A stretch of 64,000 bases of DNA. Source: Gilvimarinus polysaccharolyticus (lineage in GTDB: Bacteria > Pseudomonadota > Gammaproteobacteria > Pseudomonadales > Cellvibrionaceae). The stretch's first letter is position 1. The number at the start of each line of letters is the position of its first letter. Shown here in pieces: positions 55,501 through 64,000 of this stretch. The position numbers and the translations under genes were made by a program. The stretch covers positions 745,920 to 809,919 of the forward strand of contig NZ_LFIJ01000002.1 in the NCBI RefSeq assembly GCF_001187555.1, written 5' to 3'. The notes beneath the pieces are model-generated. The model saw only the letters and a list, made by a program, of their open reading frames with translations, made no database searches and was not told the origin of the DNA.

Positions 55501-55533
55501 AAAAAGGGCAAGCCCAGAAGGCTCGCCCTTTTT
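55501..55533. terminator. Bidirectional terminator, mannanase and cold-shock genes
   Basis: AAAAAGGGC pairs with GCCCTTTTT (9 bp) and, after one A-C mismatch, AGCC with GGCT around a CAGAA loop. T-runs and A-runs flank it, as for a bidirectional intrinsic terminator between converging genes. Confidence 0.85.
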
Positions 55534-55577
55534 AGTAAACACTAGGAGCAGGGCTACTAGTGTTTAAACATGGTCAC

Positions 55578-55790
55578 TTAGATAGCAACGATGTTTTCAG
55601 CTTGTGGGCCTTTTTGGCCTTGAGTTACGGTGAACTCAACTTGCTGACCTTCAGCTAAGGTTTTGAAGCCTGAGCTAGCAATAGCGCTGAAGTGAGCGAA
55701 CACATCTGGACCACCAGACTTCTGCTCGATAAAACCAAAACCTTTAGCTTCGTTGAACCACTTAACGGTTCCTTGAGTAGTATTAGACAT
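55578..55790 (-). CDS. Cold-shock protein CspA family
   Basis: 70 residues: RNP1 [11 protein letters not shown]2 DVFAHFSAI, ending [12 protein letters not shown]. The ATG at 55790 gives the normal CspA start ([20 protein letters not shown]); the frame upstream to 55943 is not conserved sequence. A long leader would fit the cold-shock type of mRNA control. Closer to canonical CspA than the copy at 4178. Confidence 0.96.
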   Translation of the reverse strand: MSNTTQGTVKWFNEAKGFGFIEQKSGGPDVFAHFSAIASSGFKTLAEGQQVEFTVTQGQKGPQAENIVAI

Positions 55791-56132
55791 AATAACATCC
55801 TGAATTTTAAATATAGGGTTGCCTACAAGAGGCTTGAGTAGCATAAAATGTAGACTGATCTTTAAAGCTGCAGGACGAGGTGTTACGAATAATACGTCGA
55901 AATGTAGGATAAAAACTTGCGGTCGATTTCTAGCTGAGCCCACTGTATAGCGATTACTTGAGTCTGTCCACCTTTATTTTGGATGTTGCCATTTATGGTG
56001 TTGCCAGACTAGCGCATAAATTGCGGGTCGTAAGGTGGCTATGGCAGTGGCTGGCGGGTCGTACGTTAAACGCATCCATGCGTTTATGTTAATCCATTAT
56101 TTTCTGAGCTCGGTTTTTAATGGCCGGCGCGG

Positions 56133-57308
56133 TTAACCTTTAGCTCGCGCTTCCAGAATCTCAACCGCAGGCAATTTTTTGCCTTCGACAAACTCTAAAA
56201 ATGCGCCGCCGCCGGTGGAGACGTAACTGATTTTATCGGCCAAGTTCCACTTGTCGATAGCGGCCAAGGTATCACCGCCACCGGCAACAGAGAAAGCATC
56301 GCTGTCGGCAATTGCACGTGAGATAACCTCGGTGCCTTGGGCAAAAGCGTCGTATTCAAAGACACCACAAGGGCCGTTCCACAGTACGGTTTTGGCGTTT
56401 TTGATGATCTCGGCAACGCGCGCTGCGGTTTCTGGGCCGTAGTCGATAATTTCTTCGTCGGCCTTGATGTCGCTGGTGTCTTTAACTTCAGTCTTACTGT
56501 TATGGCTCCAGTCGCTAAAGCCTTCTTTGGTGGTGCGCACGTCGGTGGCAAAAATCACGTCGGTGGTTTCACGCAGGCGTTTTGCCTCGGGAATTAAGTC
56601 GGCCTCGTACAGCGAGTTGCCTACTTCGTTACCGGCTGAGGCAACAAACGTATTAGAAATGCCGCCGCCTACCACGAGAGTGTCGGCAATTTTAGACAGC
56701 GCATCCAATACGCTGAGTTTGCTCGATACTTTTGAGCCACCAACAATCGCCACCAGTGGCCGTGCTGGCTTATCCAATGCTTTGCCGAGGGCGTCTAGTT
56801 CGCTGGCTAGCAGAGGGCCTGCGCACGCAACAGGGGCGTATTTAGCGACGCCGTGGGTTGATGCTTGTGCGCGATGCGCGGTGCCGAACGCATCCATCAC
56901 AAACACGTCACACAAGGCGGCCATTTTTTTTGCCAAGCCATCGTCATTGGCTTTTTCGCCAACGTTAAAGCGCACGTTCTCAAGTAATACAACCTTAGCT
57001 GAGCCCATATCAACGCCATCAACCCAGTCTTTAATTAAGGGTACGTCACAGCCTAATTGCTTGCTTAGTTCGGTCGCTACAGGCGCCAGCGAGGCGGCTG
57101 CATCAAAGCTACCTTCTTCGGGGCGGCCAAGGTGCGACATCAGCATGACTTTGGCGCCGGCATCAAGTGCGGTTTTAATGGTGGGGATAGACGCGAGGAT
57201 ACGCACAGTGCTGGTGATTTTACCGTCTTCTAGCGGTACGTTAAGATCTTGACGAATCAGAACGCGCTTGCCTGCTAGATCCTGATCACTCATCAATTTT
57301 ACGTTCAT
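56133..57308 (-). CDS. pgk: Phosphoglycerate kinase
   Basis: 391 residues. The N-terminal [15 protein letters not shown], the hinge-linked [16 protein letters not shown] and the nucleotide site [15 protein letters not shown] are all as expected. It makes ATP from 1,3-bisphosphoglycerate. I chose the ATG at 57308 because GGAG lies 6 bp upstream; a longer start at 57320 adds four residues. It follows tkt by 112 bp on the same strand; the epd gene usually between them in pseudomonads is missing. Confidence 0.98.
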   Translation of the reverse strand: MNVKLMSDQDLAGKRVLIRQDLNVPLEDGKITSTVRILASIPTIKTALDAGAKVMLMSHLGRPEEGSFDAAASLAPVATELSKQLGCDVPLIKDWVDGVDMGSAKVVLLENVRFNVGEKANDDGLAKKMAALCDVFVMDAFGTAHRAQASTHGVAKYAPVACAGPLLASELDALGKALDKPARPLVAIVGGSKVSSKLSVLDALSKIADTLVVGGGISNTFVASAGNEVGNSLYEADLIPEAKRLRETTDVIFATDVRTTKEGFSDWSHNSKTEVKDTSDIKADEEIIDYGPETAARVAEIIKNAKTVLWNGPCGVFEYDAFAQGTEVISRAIADSDAFSVAGGGDTLAAIDKWNLADKISYVSTGGGAFLEFVEGKKLPAVEILEARAKG

Positions 57309-57386
57309 GTATGGCTCCAAATAGTGATGCGCTTACGCGACATTAAATAGCACAGAGTATAAATAGGGTAATAGATGGGAAAGGGT

Positions 57387-57408
57387 TGCACCGCCTTTGG
57401 GCGGTGCA
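57387..57408 (-). terminator. Hairpin between tkt and pgk
   Basis: TGCACCGCC pairs with GGCGGTGCA (9 bp) around TTTG, 13 bp past the tkt stop on the minus strand. It may end tkt transcription or adjust read-through to pgk. Confidence 0.65.
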
Positions 57409-57420
57409 GCAAGCCGGGGC

Positions 57421-59421
57421 TTAGTCGAGCAGTTCTTCAGCGGTGGCAACAATATTGTCCACGGTAAAGCCGAAGTATTCTAAAAGGTCTGGCCCTTTGG
57501 CGGATTCACCGAAGCTGTTCATGCCGACAACGCGGCCATCAATGCCTACATACTTCCACCAGAAGTCTACGTGTGCCGTTTCTACCGCCACTCGTGCAGA
57601 GACTTCTAACGGCAATACGCTTTGACGGTACTCGGCATCTTGTTGATCAAACACATTGGTGCTTGGCATAGATACGACGCGCACTTTTTTACCGCTGGCA
57701 GAGATTTTGTCGGCCGCTTGTACAGTCAGTGGTACTTCTGAGCCGGTGGCAATTAAGATCAGGTCGGGCGTGCCGGCGCAGTCTTTTAAGATATAACCAC
57801 CTTTGGCGATATTGGCTACTTGGTCGTCGGCGCGCTCAACCGTGTCGATACCCTGACGCGAGAAGATCAGTGCGCTGGGGCGATCTGGCAGCTCAAGAGC
57901 TGACTTCCAGGCCACGGCAGTTTCGGTCGCATCACAAGGTCGCCAGGTGTTTAAGTTGGGTGTCATACGCAACGAGCCGAGTACTTCGATGGGCTGGTGC
58001 GTCGGACCGTCTTCACCCTGACCAATAGAGTCGTGAGTGAAGACAAAGACGTTGCGCAGCTTCATTAATGCTGACATGCGTATCGCGTTGGCCGCGTACT
58101 GTTGGAACATTAAGAAAGTCGCGCCGTAGTTAACAAAGCCGCCGTGCGCGCTCATACCGTTCATGATAGTGCACATGCCAAATTCGCGCACACCATAATA
58201 GATGTAGTTACCGCTGGCATCTGTGCCGGTAACGGGCTTGGAGCCGTCCCACATGGTGAGGTTGGAGCCGGCTAAGTCGGCCGAACCGCCGACCATTTCT
58301 GGCAGCAGTTTGTTAAAGGCGGCGATGGTGTTTTGCGAGGCTTTACGCGATGCCAGTTTTTCTGGATTTTTGTGGCACTGTTGAATAAACGCATCGGCCT
58401 TTTCAGCAAAGTCGGCCGGCAGCTCACCTTTAATGACGCGGCGCTCGTACTCGGCCGCCTCAGTCGGGTAGGCAGCCTTATAGGCGGCAAATTTTTCGTT
58501 CCAGCTTTGCTCGGCTTTGGCGCCTTTATCTTTGGCGTCCCAACCGGCGTAGATGTCAGCGGGGATTTCAAACGGTGCTGGCTCCCAGTTGAGGAACTTG
58601 CGGGTTGCGGCGACTTCGTCATCACCTAGTGGTGAGCCGTGGCAGTCATGGGAGCCGGACTTGTTAGGTGAGCCAAAACCAATGGTGGTTTTACAGCAAA
58701 TCAAAGTCGGTTTATCGGTTTCAGCCTGAGCCGCTTCAATAGCTTGCTTAATGGCCTCTGGGTCGTGTCCGTCAACGTCGGTAATCACGTGCCAGCCGTA
58801 AGAGTCAAAGCGCTTCGGAGTGTCGTCGGTAAACCAGCCTTCAACGTGGCCGTCAATTGAAATACCGTTGTCATCCCAAAAGGCGACTAACTTGCCGAGC
58901 TTTAAGGTGCCCGCCAGTGAGCAAGTCTCGTGTGAGACGCCTTCCATCATGCAGCCATCGCCTAAAAAGCAGTAGGTGTAGTGGTCGACGATGGCGTGGC
59001 CATCACGGTTAAATTGTGCGCCCAACATACGCTCGGCCAGCGCCATACCAACGGCGGTACTGATACCTTGGCCCAGCGGGCCGGTGGTGATTTCAACGCC
59101 AGGGGTATAACCCAACTCGGGGTGTCCTGGGGTTTTAGAGTGCAGTTGGCGGAAGTTTTTTAACTCCTCCATTGGCAAGTCGTAGCCCGATAAATGCAGC
59201 AGCGAGTAGACCAGCATCGAGCCATGACCGTTAGACAAAACAAAGCGGTCGCGGTTATTCCAATTGGGATTGCTGGGGTTGTGCTGTAAAAAATCGTTCC
59301 ACAGTACTTCGGCGATATCGGCCATACCCATAGGGGCGCCGGGGTGGCCACTTTGGGCTTTTTGTACGGCATCCATACTTAGGGCACGGATGGCGTTTGC
59401 GAGTTCATAACGAGACGGCAT
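57421..59421 (-). CDS. tkt: Transketolase
   Basis: 666 residues, the E. coli length. The thiamine diphosphate site [20 protein letters not shown], the N-terminal [20 protein letters not shown] and the C-terminal [18 protein letters not shown] are typical. It transfers two-carbon units in the pentose phosphate pathway. GGAG lies 10 bp before the ATG. It is divergent from the SahR-like regulator, as in pseudomonads. Confidence 0.98.
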   Translation of the reverse strand: MPSRYELANAIRALSMDAVQKAQSGHPGAPMGMADIAEVLWNDFLQHNPSNPNWNNRDRFVLSNGHGSMLVYSLLHLSGYDLPMEELKNFRQLHSKTPGHPELGYTPGVEITTGPLGQGISTAVGMALAERMLGAQFNRDGHAIVDHYTYCFLGDGCMMEGVSHETCSLAGTLKLGKLVAFWDDNGISIDGHVEGWFTDDTPKRFDSYGWHVITDVDGHDPEAIKQAIEAAQAETDKPTLICCKTTIGFGSPNKSGSHDCHGSPLGDDEVAATRKFLNWEPAPFEIPADIYAGWDAKDKGAKAEQSWNEKFAAYKAAYPTEAAEYERRVIKGELPADFAEKADAFIQQCHKNPEKLASRKASQNTIAAFNKLLPEMVGGSADLAGSNLTMWDGSKPVTGTDASGNYIYYGVREFGMCTIMNGMSAHGGFVNYGATFLMFQQYAANAIRMSALMKLRNVFVFTHDSIGQGEDGPTHQPIEVLGSLRMTPNLNTWRPCDATETAVAWKSALELPDRPSALIFSRQGIDTVERADDQVANIAKGGYILKDCAGTPDLILIATGSEVPLTVQAADKISASGKKVRVVSMPSTNVFDQQDAEYRQSVLPLEVSARVAVETAHVDFWWKYVGIDGRVVGMNSFGESAKGPDLLEYFGFTVDNIVATAEELLD

Positions 59422-59630
59422 AGGGGCTAGGCTCCTTTAAAGTAACAATTGTGAGTTCGGAAGTGACCTCTAACGGGCCTAATTATAGTGCTGCGCAACC
59501 TTGTAATGTATGGCTTGCGGGCGGGAGGCAAAATCAAACCTCGCCTGCGATGCCACAAATGCCGCGTATTCTCTCGCAACCGGCGCCATCAGTAAAGGTA
59601 TGGGCGCTTAGCGGAATTAATTCTTGCTGC

Positions 59631-59670
59631 AACACAATCTATATCAAAATATTTTGATATAGATTGTGTT
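59631..59670. promoter_or_regulatory. Perfect 40-bp palindrome, likely SahR-type operator
   Basis: The 20-bp half AACACAATCTATATCAAAAT (59631-59650) is followed directly by its exact reverse complement (59651-59670). It lies 18 bp upstream of the ArsR-methyltransferase ATG. Such a site could bind a dimer pair of the SahR-like regulator or fold as a cruciform. Core ATATCAAAATATTTTGATAT. Confidence 0.8.
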
Positions 59671-59682
59671 GGCTGTTATCAT
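59654..59682 (+). promoter_or_regulatory. Candidate promoter, predicted leaderless
   Basis: -35 TTGATA (59654-59659) inside the palindrome, 17-bp spacer, -10 TATCAT (59677-59682). The predicted transcription start is at about 59689, which is the A of the ATG, so the mRNA may be leaderless; no ribosome-binding site is visible. Confidence 0.4.
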
Positions 59683-59688
59683 GCCACC

Positions 59689-60720
59689 ATGACAAATTCT
59701 GCCGTTCAGGTGGTCGCGCCGGCGATTGCTACAGATAGCCCCGCTACCGCACCTAATGCCGAATTAAGTGCCGAGCTATTAGCCGCGCAGCTTAAAGCCG
59801 CGGCCGATCCGCTGCGTATCGAGATCTTGGCCGTACTGGCGCAGAACTCTTACGCCGTGTCCGAGCTGGCGCGAATCTTCGATATCGGTCAGTCGGGCAT
59901 GAGTCACCATTTAAAGCTATTAACGGGAGCTGGCCTAACCACTACTCGGCGTGAGGGCAACTCCATTTTTTATCGTCGCGCCATGGTTACCCCTGTACAA
60001 CCGTTGGCCGGTTTACAGCATGCATTGTTTGCCAGTGTTGATCAGCTTGGTTTACGCGCGGATATTTGCGCTCAAGCCGAGGCAATAGCCATCGAGCGGG
60101 CTGCCGCTTCACAGCAGTTCTTTGCCGCTAACGCCGATAAGTTTCGTGCCCAGCAAGATCTGATCGCCAGCTTTCCGGTTTATGGCGAGCAAGTATCACA
60201 ATTGCTTAACAACACACCGTTGGCAAGCCGCCACTTGGCTTTAGAGGTTGGTCCGGGGCAGGGTGAGTTTTTACCTATGTTGGCGCGTCGTTTTAGTCAT
60301 GTAGTGGCGTTGGATAACTCGGATGAAATGCTGTCGTATTCGCGGGCGGCAGCCGAGGCGGCTGGGCTTGGGAATGTTGAGTTTATTTTGGGCGATACCG
60401 CAACTCTGGCCCAGCACCGTGTGCTGGCCGACTGTATCGTTATGAATATGGTGCTGCATCACACACCGTCACCGGTGGATATTTTTAAAGATTTAAGTCG
60501 AGCACTGGCCCCCGGTGGGGCGTTAATCGTCACCGATTTATGCCGTCATGAGCAAGATTGGGCACGTGCTAACTGCGGCGACTTATGGCAAGGCTTTGAT
60601 CCGGCCGACTTTACAGGCTGGGCAGGCGATGCCGGTCTGAGTGAAGGCCAAAGTTTGTACATAGCACTGCGCAATGGGTTTCAGGTGCAGTTGCGACAAT
60701 TTTTTAAACCTTCAAATTAA
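59689..60720 (+). CDS. ArsR regulator fused to SAM-dependent methyltransferase (SahR-like)
   Basis: 343 residues. An Ala-rich start is followed by the ArsR winged helix (about 38-105: KAAADPLRIEILAVLAQNSY, then SGMSHHLKLLTGAGLTTTRR) and a class I methyltransferase domain (about 165-340) with ALEVGPGQGEFLPML as motif I and IVMNMVLHHTPSP as the later motif. The family includes SahR, which reads S-adenosylhomocysteine and represses methionine-cycle genes in proteobacteria; the domain may be the SAH sensor. It is the first gene before metK, ahcY and metF, which supports that role. Divergent from tkt. Not proven to methylate. Confidence 0.88.
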   Translation: MTNSAVQVVAPAIATDSPATAPNAELSAELLAAQLKAAADPLRIEILAVLAQNSYAVSELARIFDIGQSGMSHHLKLLTGAGLTTTRREGNSIFYRRAMVTPVQPLAGLQHALFASVDQLGLRADICAQAEAIAIERAAASQQFFAANADKFRAQQDLIASFPVYGEQVSQLLNNTPLASRHLALEVGPGQGEFLPMLARRFSHVVALDNSDEMLSYSRAAAEAAGLGNVEFILGDTATLAQHRVLADCIVMNMVLHHTPSPVDIFKDLSRALAPGGALIVTDLCRHEQDWARANCGDLWQGFDPADFTGWAGDAGLSEGQSLYIALRNGFQVQLRQFFKPSN

Positions 60721-60750
60721 ATTACTTTATTGCTGAGCAGGAGCCACGTT

Positions 60751-61905
60751 ATGGCCGAATACGCTTTATTTACGTCCGAGTCAGTATCGGAAGGTCACCC
60801 CGATAAACTGGCCGATCAAATATCCGATGCGGTATTGGATGCCATTTTAAAAGATGACCCAGAATCGCGGGTTGCGGTAGAGACGTTAGTCAAAACCGGC
60901 ATGGCTATTGTGGCCGGTGAAGTACGTACCTCCACCTATGTCGATCTAGAAGATTTGATTCGCCAAGTAATTCTGGATATCGGTTATAACAGTTCCGAGG
61001 TTGGCTTTGACGGTGCATCTTGCGCGGTACTCAATGCCATCGGCAAACAATCTGCCGATATTGCAGTGGGCGTTGATGAGGCGAGCGATAAAGACTTAGG
61101 TGCGGGCGATCAAGGTTTGATGTTTGGTTACGCCTCGGATGAGACCGATGTGTTAATGCCAGCGCCTATTTACTTTGCGCATCGGCTGGTCGAAAAGCAA
61201 GCCGAGCTGCGTAAAAACGGTAAGCTCGGCTGGTTGCGTCCCGACGCTAAAAGTCAGGTGACGTTGCGTTACGCCAACGGCAAGCCTGTGGCCATTGATG
61301 CTGTGGTGTTGTCTACACAGCACGACCCGAGTATCAGTCTGTCTGACTTACAAGAGGCGGTACGCGAAGAGATTATTAAACCGGTTTTGCCGGCCGAATG
61401 GTTGCACGACGAAACCCTGTATCACATCAATCCTACTGGCCAGTTTATTATTGGTGGCCCTGTGGGTGACTGCGGTTTAACCGGGCGCAAAATCATAGTC
61501 GATACTTACGGCGGTATGGCGCGTCATGGTGGTGGTGCCTTTTCGGGTAAAGATCCGTCTAAGGTGGATCGTTCGGCCGCTTATGCGGGACGTTACGTGG
61601 CTAAAAATATTGTTGCCGCAGGCCTTGCTCGTCGCTGTGAGATCCAAGTGTCTTACGCCATTGGCGTGGCCGAGCCTACCTCTATTGCCATTAACACTTT
61701 CGGTACAGGAAAGTTGCCCGATGCTGAAATTGCAACATTAGTGCGCGAACATTTTGATCTGCGGCCACGCGGATTAATCGAGATGCTTGATCTTAAGCGT
61801 CCAATTTATCGCCAAACAGCGGCTTATGGTCACTTTGGGCGAGAGCTTCCCGATTTTACGTGGGAAAAAACCGATAAGGCCGAATTGCTTAAAAAGTATC
61901 TGTAA
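60751..61905 (+). CDS. metK: S-adenosylmethionine synthase
   Basis: 384 residues with [36 protein letters not shown] and [20 protein letters not shown]. It makes SAM from methionine and ATP. AGGAG lies 7 bp before the ATG at 60751; an upstream frame start at 60730 adds seven residues. 30 bp after the regulator, so likely co-transcribed. Confidence 0.98.
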   Translation: MAEYALFTSESVSEGHPDKLADQISDAVLDAILKDDPESRVAVETLVKTGMAIVAGEVRTSTYVDLEDLIRQVILDIGYNSSEVGFDGASCAVLNAIGKQSADIAVGVDEASDKDLGAGDQGLMFGYASDETDVLMPAPIYFAHRLVEKQAELRKNGKLGWLRPDAKSQVTLRYANGKPVAIDAVVLSTQHDPSISLSDLQEAVREEIIKPVLPAEWLHDETLYHINPTGQFIIGGPVGDCGLTGRKIIVDTYGGMARHGGGAFSGKDPSKVDRSAAYAGRYVAKNIVAAGLARRCEIQVSYAIGVAEPTSIAINTFGTGKLPDAEIATLVREHFDLRPRGLIEMLDLKRPIYRQTAAYGHFGRELPDFTWEKTDKAELLKKYL

Positions 61906-61949
61906 CGTTCTGTCCTAGCGATACTAATAGCACTATTAAAACATTGACA

Positions 61950-61979
61950 AAGAGCGGTCAAATTTTGAAAGCCGCTCTT
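61950..61979 (+). repeat. Hairpin between metK and ahcY with operator-like core
   Basis: AAGAGCGG pairs with CCGCTCTT (8 bp). The loop contains TCAAATTTTGA, close to the centre TCAAAATATTTTGA of the palindrome at 59631. It may be an attenuator or a second weak site for the regulator. Confidence 0.5.
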
Positions 61980-62004
61980 GATTAACCAAATATTGGAGAT
62001 AACT

Positions 62005-63396
62005 ATGACTAACTTTACCGACTACAAAGTGGCTGCCGGCTCAGCCGAAGAGTTTGAAAAACTGGCCCTGTGGGGACGCCGTGAAATTGAAATCGCCGAA
62101 GGTGAAATGCCGGCGCTGATGGCACTGCGTACAGAGTATGCGGCGCAGCAACCATTAGCGGGTGCCAAAATCATGGGTTGTATCCACATGACTATTCAGA
62201 CTGCGGTATTGATCGAGACGCTGATTGCCTTGGGTGCCGAGGTGCGCTGGTCGAGCTGTAATATTTTCTCGACACAAGATCACGCTGCCGCCGCTATTGC
62301 CGCCGCCGGGATTCCGGTGTTTGCTTGGAAGGGCGAAACCGAAGAAGAGTTTTGGTGGTGTATCGAGCAAACCGTGGTTAAAGACGGGAATGTTTGGGAT
62401 GCCAATATTATTCTGGATGATGGCGGTGATTTGACTGAATTGGTACACGAGAAGTACCCCGAGCTACTGAATAACATTCACGGTATTTCAGAGGAGACCA
62501 CCACCGGTGTTCATCGGCTGCAAGACATGCTGAAAAAGGGCACGCTTAAAGTGCCCGCTATTAATGTTAATGACGCTGTCACAAAAAGTAAAAACGACAA
62601 CAAGTACGGTTGTCGTCACAGCCTAAACGACGCGATAAAGCGCGGTACCGATCACCTGTTGTCGGGTAAAAAAGCCTTGGTTATTGGTTATGGCGATGTC
62701 GGTAAAGGTTCGGCTGCATCACTGCGCCAAGAAGGTATGATTGTTAAAGTCAGCGAAATCGATCCGATCTGTGCGATGCAGGCCTGCATGGATGGCTATG
62801 AAGTTGTCTCGCCTTACAATAACGGTATTAACACTGGCAATGCGGCAGATATTAATTTAGAAGTGTTGGCTAAAACCGATTTGTTGGTAACCACTACAGG
62901 CAACTCAAACGTGTGTGATGCGGCCATGTTGCAAACGCTAAAAAATGCAGCTGTGGTGTGTAATATTGGTCATTTCGATAACGAAATCGACACCGCCTAT
63001 ATGCGTGAGAATTGGGAGTGGGAAGAAATAAAGCCACAGGTTCATAAGATTTATCGCGACCGTAAGGCCGGTGATCATTTATTGTTGTTGTCAGAAGGTC
63101 GTTTGGTTAATTTGGGCAACGCTACCGGTCACCCATCGCGGATTATGGACGGCTCGTTTGCCAATCAGGTGCTGGCGCAAATTTACTTATACGATAAAAA
63201 GTTTGCCCAATTGCCTGCCGATGAAAAACCTAGCAATGTTTATGTGGAAGTCTTACCTAAGCAGCTCGACGAAGAAGTCGCGCGTCACATGGTAGAAGGT
63301 TTTGGTGGTGTTATTACTCAGCTTCGCCCAGAGCAAGCCGAGTATATTGGTGTGGCCGTAAATGGCCCATATAAGCCCGAAAGCTACAAGTATTAA
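62005..63396 (+). CDS. ahcY: S-adenosylhomocysteine hydrolase
   Basis: 463 residues. [20 protein letters not shown] marks the active site and [20 protein letters not shown] the NAD site; the protein ends [18 protein letters not shown] with the C-terminal Lys and Tyr that close the NAD pocket of the neighbour. It splits SAH to adenosine and homocysteine. GGAG lies about 7 bp before the ATG; a weaker start at 61978 lies upstream. Confidence 0.98.
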   Translation: MTNFTDYKVAAGSAEEFEKLALWGRREIEIAEGEMPALMALRTEYAAQQPLAGAKIMGCIHMTIQTAVLIETLIALGAEVRWSSCNIFSTQDHAAAAIAAAGIPVFAWKGETEEEFWWCIEQTVVKDGNVWDANIILDDGGDLTELVHEKYPELLNNIHGISEETTTGVHRLQDMLKKGTLKVPAINVNDAVTKSKNDNKYGCRHSLNDAIKRGTDHLLSGKKALVIGYGDVGKGSAASLRQEGMIVKVSEIDPICAMQACMDGYEVVSPYNNGINTGNAADINLEVLAKTDLLVTTTGNSNVCDAAMLQTLKNAAVVCNIGHFDNEIDTAYMRENWEWEEIKPQVHKIYRDRKAGDHLLLLSEGRLVNLGNATGHPSRIMDGSFANQVLAQIYLYDKKFAQLPADEKPSNVYVEVLPKQLDEEVARHMVEGFGGVITQLRPEQAEYIGVAVNGPYKPESYKY

Positions 63397-63413
63397 GTCG
63401 GAGTACGAGGTCG

Positions 63414-63430
63414 GGGCGCAGTGCGCGCCC
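63414..63430 (+). terminator. GC-rich hairpin between ahcY and metF
   Basis: GGGCGC pairs with GCGCCC around AGTGC and is followed by ATTTAATTT. It may be a partial terminator that lowers metF relative to ahcY. Confidence 0.5.
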
Positions 63431-63462
63431 ATTTAATTTGCCCGTCCCGTTAAGGATTGTTT

Positions 63463-64000
63463 ATGAGTGATGAAGCTTTGCGTTTAAGTTTTGAATTTTT
63501 TCCGCCAAAAACTGACGAGGGCAGGCTTAAGCTTGCTGGCGTGCGTGATACTTTGGCCGAGTTTGATCCTGATTTTTTCTCGGTTACCTATGGTGCTGGC
63601 GGATCCACCCGTGACAACACCAAAAACCTAGTAAAACAGTTTAATGCGTATGATGCTAAGGCTGCACCACACCTGTCATTTGGCGGTGATGATGAGGCGA
63701 CCATCAAAGCACTGTTAGAGGAATATCGGCTTGCCGGTGTCGAGCGTATCGTCGCGTTGCGCGGTGATATGCCCTCTGGCGTCGGTGGCTCTTATCAGTT
63801 GGTGTACGCTAATGAATTGGTGGCATTTATTCGCCAGCATTTTGGTGATGCTTTTGCGCTGGAAGTGGCGGCATACCCTGAGGTTCATCCGCAAGCAAAA
63901 AGCTACGACGACGATGTACGCTTTTTGAAAGGCAAGTTTGATGCCGGTGCTAATAGCGCTATTACACAGTATTTTTATAATCCTGATGCCTATTTTTATT
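63463..64000 (+). CDS. metF: 5,10-methylenetetrahydrofolate reductase, 3' cut by window edge
   Basis: 179 residues are visible and the frame runs off the right edge; a full MetF is about 280-290. It starts with LSFEFFPPKTDEGRLKL, and VTYGAGGSTRDNT, RIVALRGDMP and AAYPEVHPQA follow, the FAD- and folate-binding blocks. It makes 5-methyl-THF for methionine synthesis. TAAGGA lies before the ATG. With the regulator, metK and ahcY it completes the activated-methyl cycle. Confidence 0.97.
   Translation, partial: MSDEALRLSFEFFPPKTDEGRLKLAGVRDTLAEFDPDFFSVTYGAGGSTRDNTKNLVKQFNAYDAKAAPHLSFGGDDEATIKALLEEYRLAGVERIVALRGDMPSGVGGSYQLVYANELVAFIRQHFGDAFALEVAAYPEVHPQAKSYDDDVRFLKGKFDAGANSAITQYFYNPDAYFY

Noticed and set aside
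56464-57252. 262-codon plus-strand frame
   Set aside because: It lies entirely antisense to pgk, which has full family motifs; low-complexity Ser/Ala/Thr-rich translation is typical of such shadows.
61906-62004. SAH riboswitch before ahcY
   Set aside because: The gap is under 100 bp and lacks the conserved GAGGAGCGCTGC-type core; only a simple hairpin is present.
1-64000. tRNA, rRNA, CRISPR array, insertion sequence or prophage genes
   Set aside because: None seen on either strand: no cloverleaf in gaps, no regular spaced repeats, and no transposase, integrase or phage structural protein.

Overview
This 64 kb window looks like chromosomal DNA of a marine or plant-polymer-degrading gammaproteobacterium, most likely Cellvibrionaceae or a close relative (Cellvibrio, Teredinibacter, Saccharophagus type). 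The evidence is a secreted GH26 mannanase lipoprotein with a poly-serine linker and CBM10-like modules, a stand-alone ExoP-type galactose-binding-like domain, and gammaproteobacterial gene pairs (ubiC-ubiA, oxyR-recG, yrfG-hslR-hslO, regulator-metK-ahcY-metF opposite tkt-pgk). I see no rRNA, tRNA, CRISPR array, transposase or phage gene. Base composition looks mixed and fairly even, so most of the window reads as core chromosome with small accessory insertions. Family calls come from recognising motifs by eye; no database search was run.

Region 0-8 kb: an ArsR-type regulator cut by the left edge, a small conserved protein, a three-part lipoprotein (ThuA, sugar dehydrogenase, cytochrome c), a cold-shock protein, a VOC protein, a secreted phospholipase-like protein, then a minus-strand pair of periplasmic binding protein and chemoreceptor. 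Region 8-21 kb: tex, small envelope proteins, a DUF3144/LpxR-like/glycosyltransferase operon, SIMPL and MgtC proteins, an alpha/beta hydrolase, mutM, a DUF2059 protein, a 52-residue YqaE/Pmp3 membrane peptide, a HAD phosphatase and a CsgG-like protein. Region 21-30 kb: nudE and yrfG-hslR-hslO, neighbours in enterics, are separated by a MacAB-like export cassette (ATPase, two permeases, membrane-fusion protein). A MipA/OmpV porin-like gene and the ExoP-type domain gene follow.

Region 30-46 kb: a run of minus-strand envelope genes (DUF2147, DUF885 peptidase-like, GH5 hydrolase, small unknowns), ubiC-ubiA, a dicarboxylate/amino-acid symporter, an HDOD protein with a YbaK-like N-terminus, oxyR-recG, an epimerase-like protein, ridA and a large DUF2339 membrane protein. 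Region 46-54 kb: a binding protein, histidine kinase and response regulator operon, then an AfsA-type hotdog gene next to a HAD-IB phosphatase, then a REC-PAS-GGDEF-EAL protein.

Region 54-64 kb: the GH26 mannanase behind a LacI-type palindrome, a second cold-shock gene, pgk and tkt on the minus strand, and the activated-methyl cycle on the plus strand: ArsR-methyltransferase regulator (SahR-like), metK, ahcY and metF (cut by the right edge). A perfect 40-bp palindrome sits just upstream of the regulator and is very likely its operator. The most interesting items are the AfsA/HAD pair (possible butenolide or gamma-butyrolactone-type signal synthesis), the methionine-cycle palindrome with a predicted leaderless regulator mRNA, and the two small-molecule sensing operons built around soluble binding proteins.
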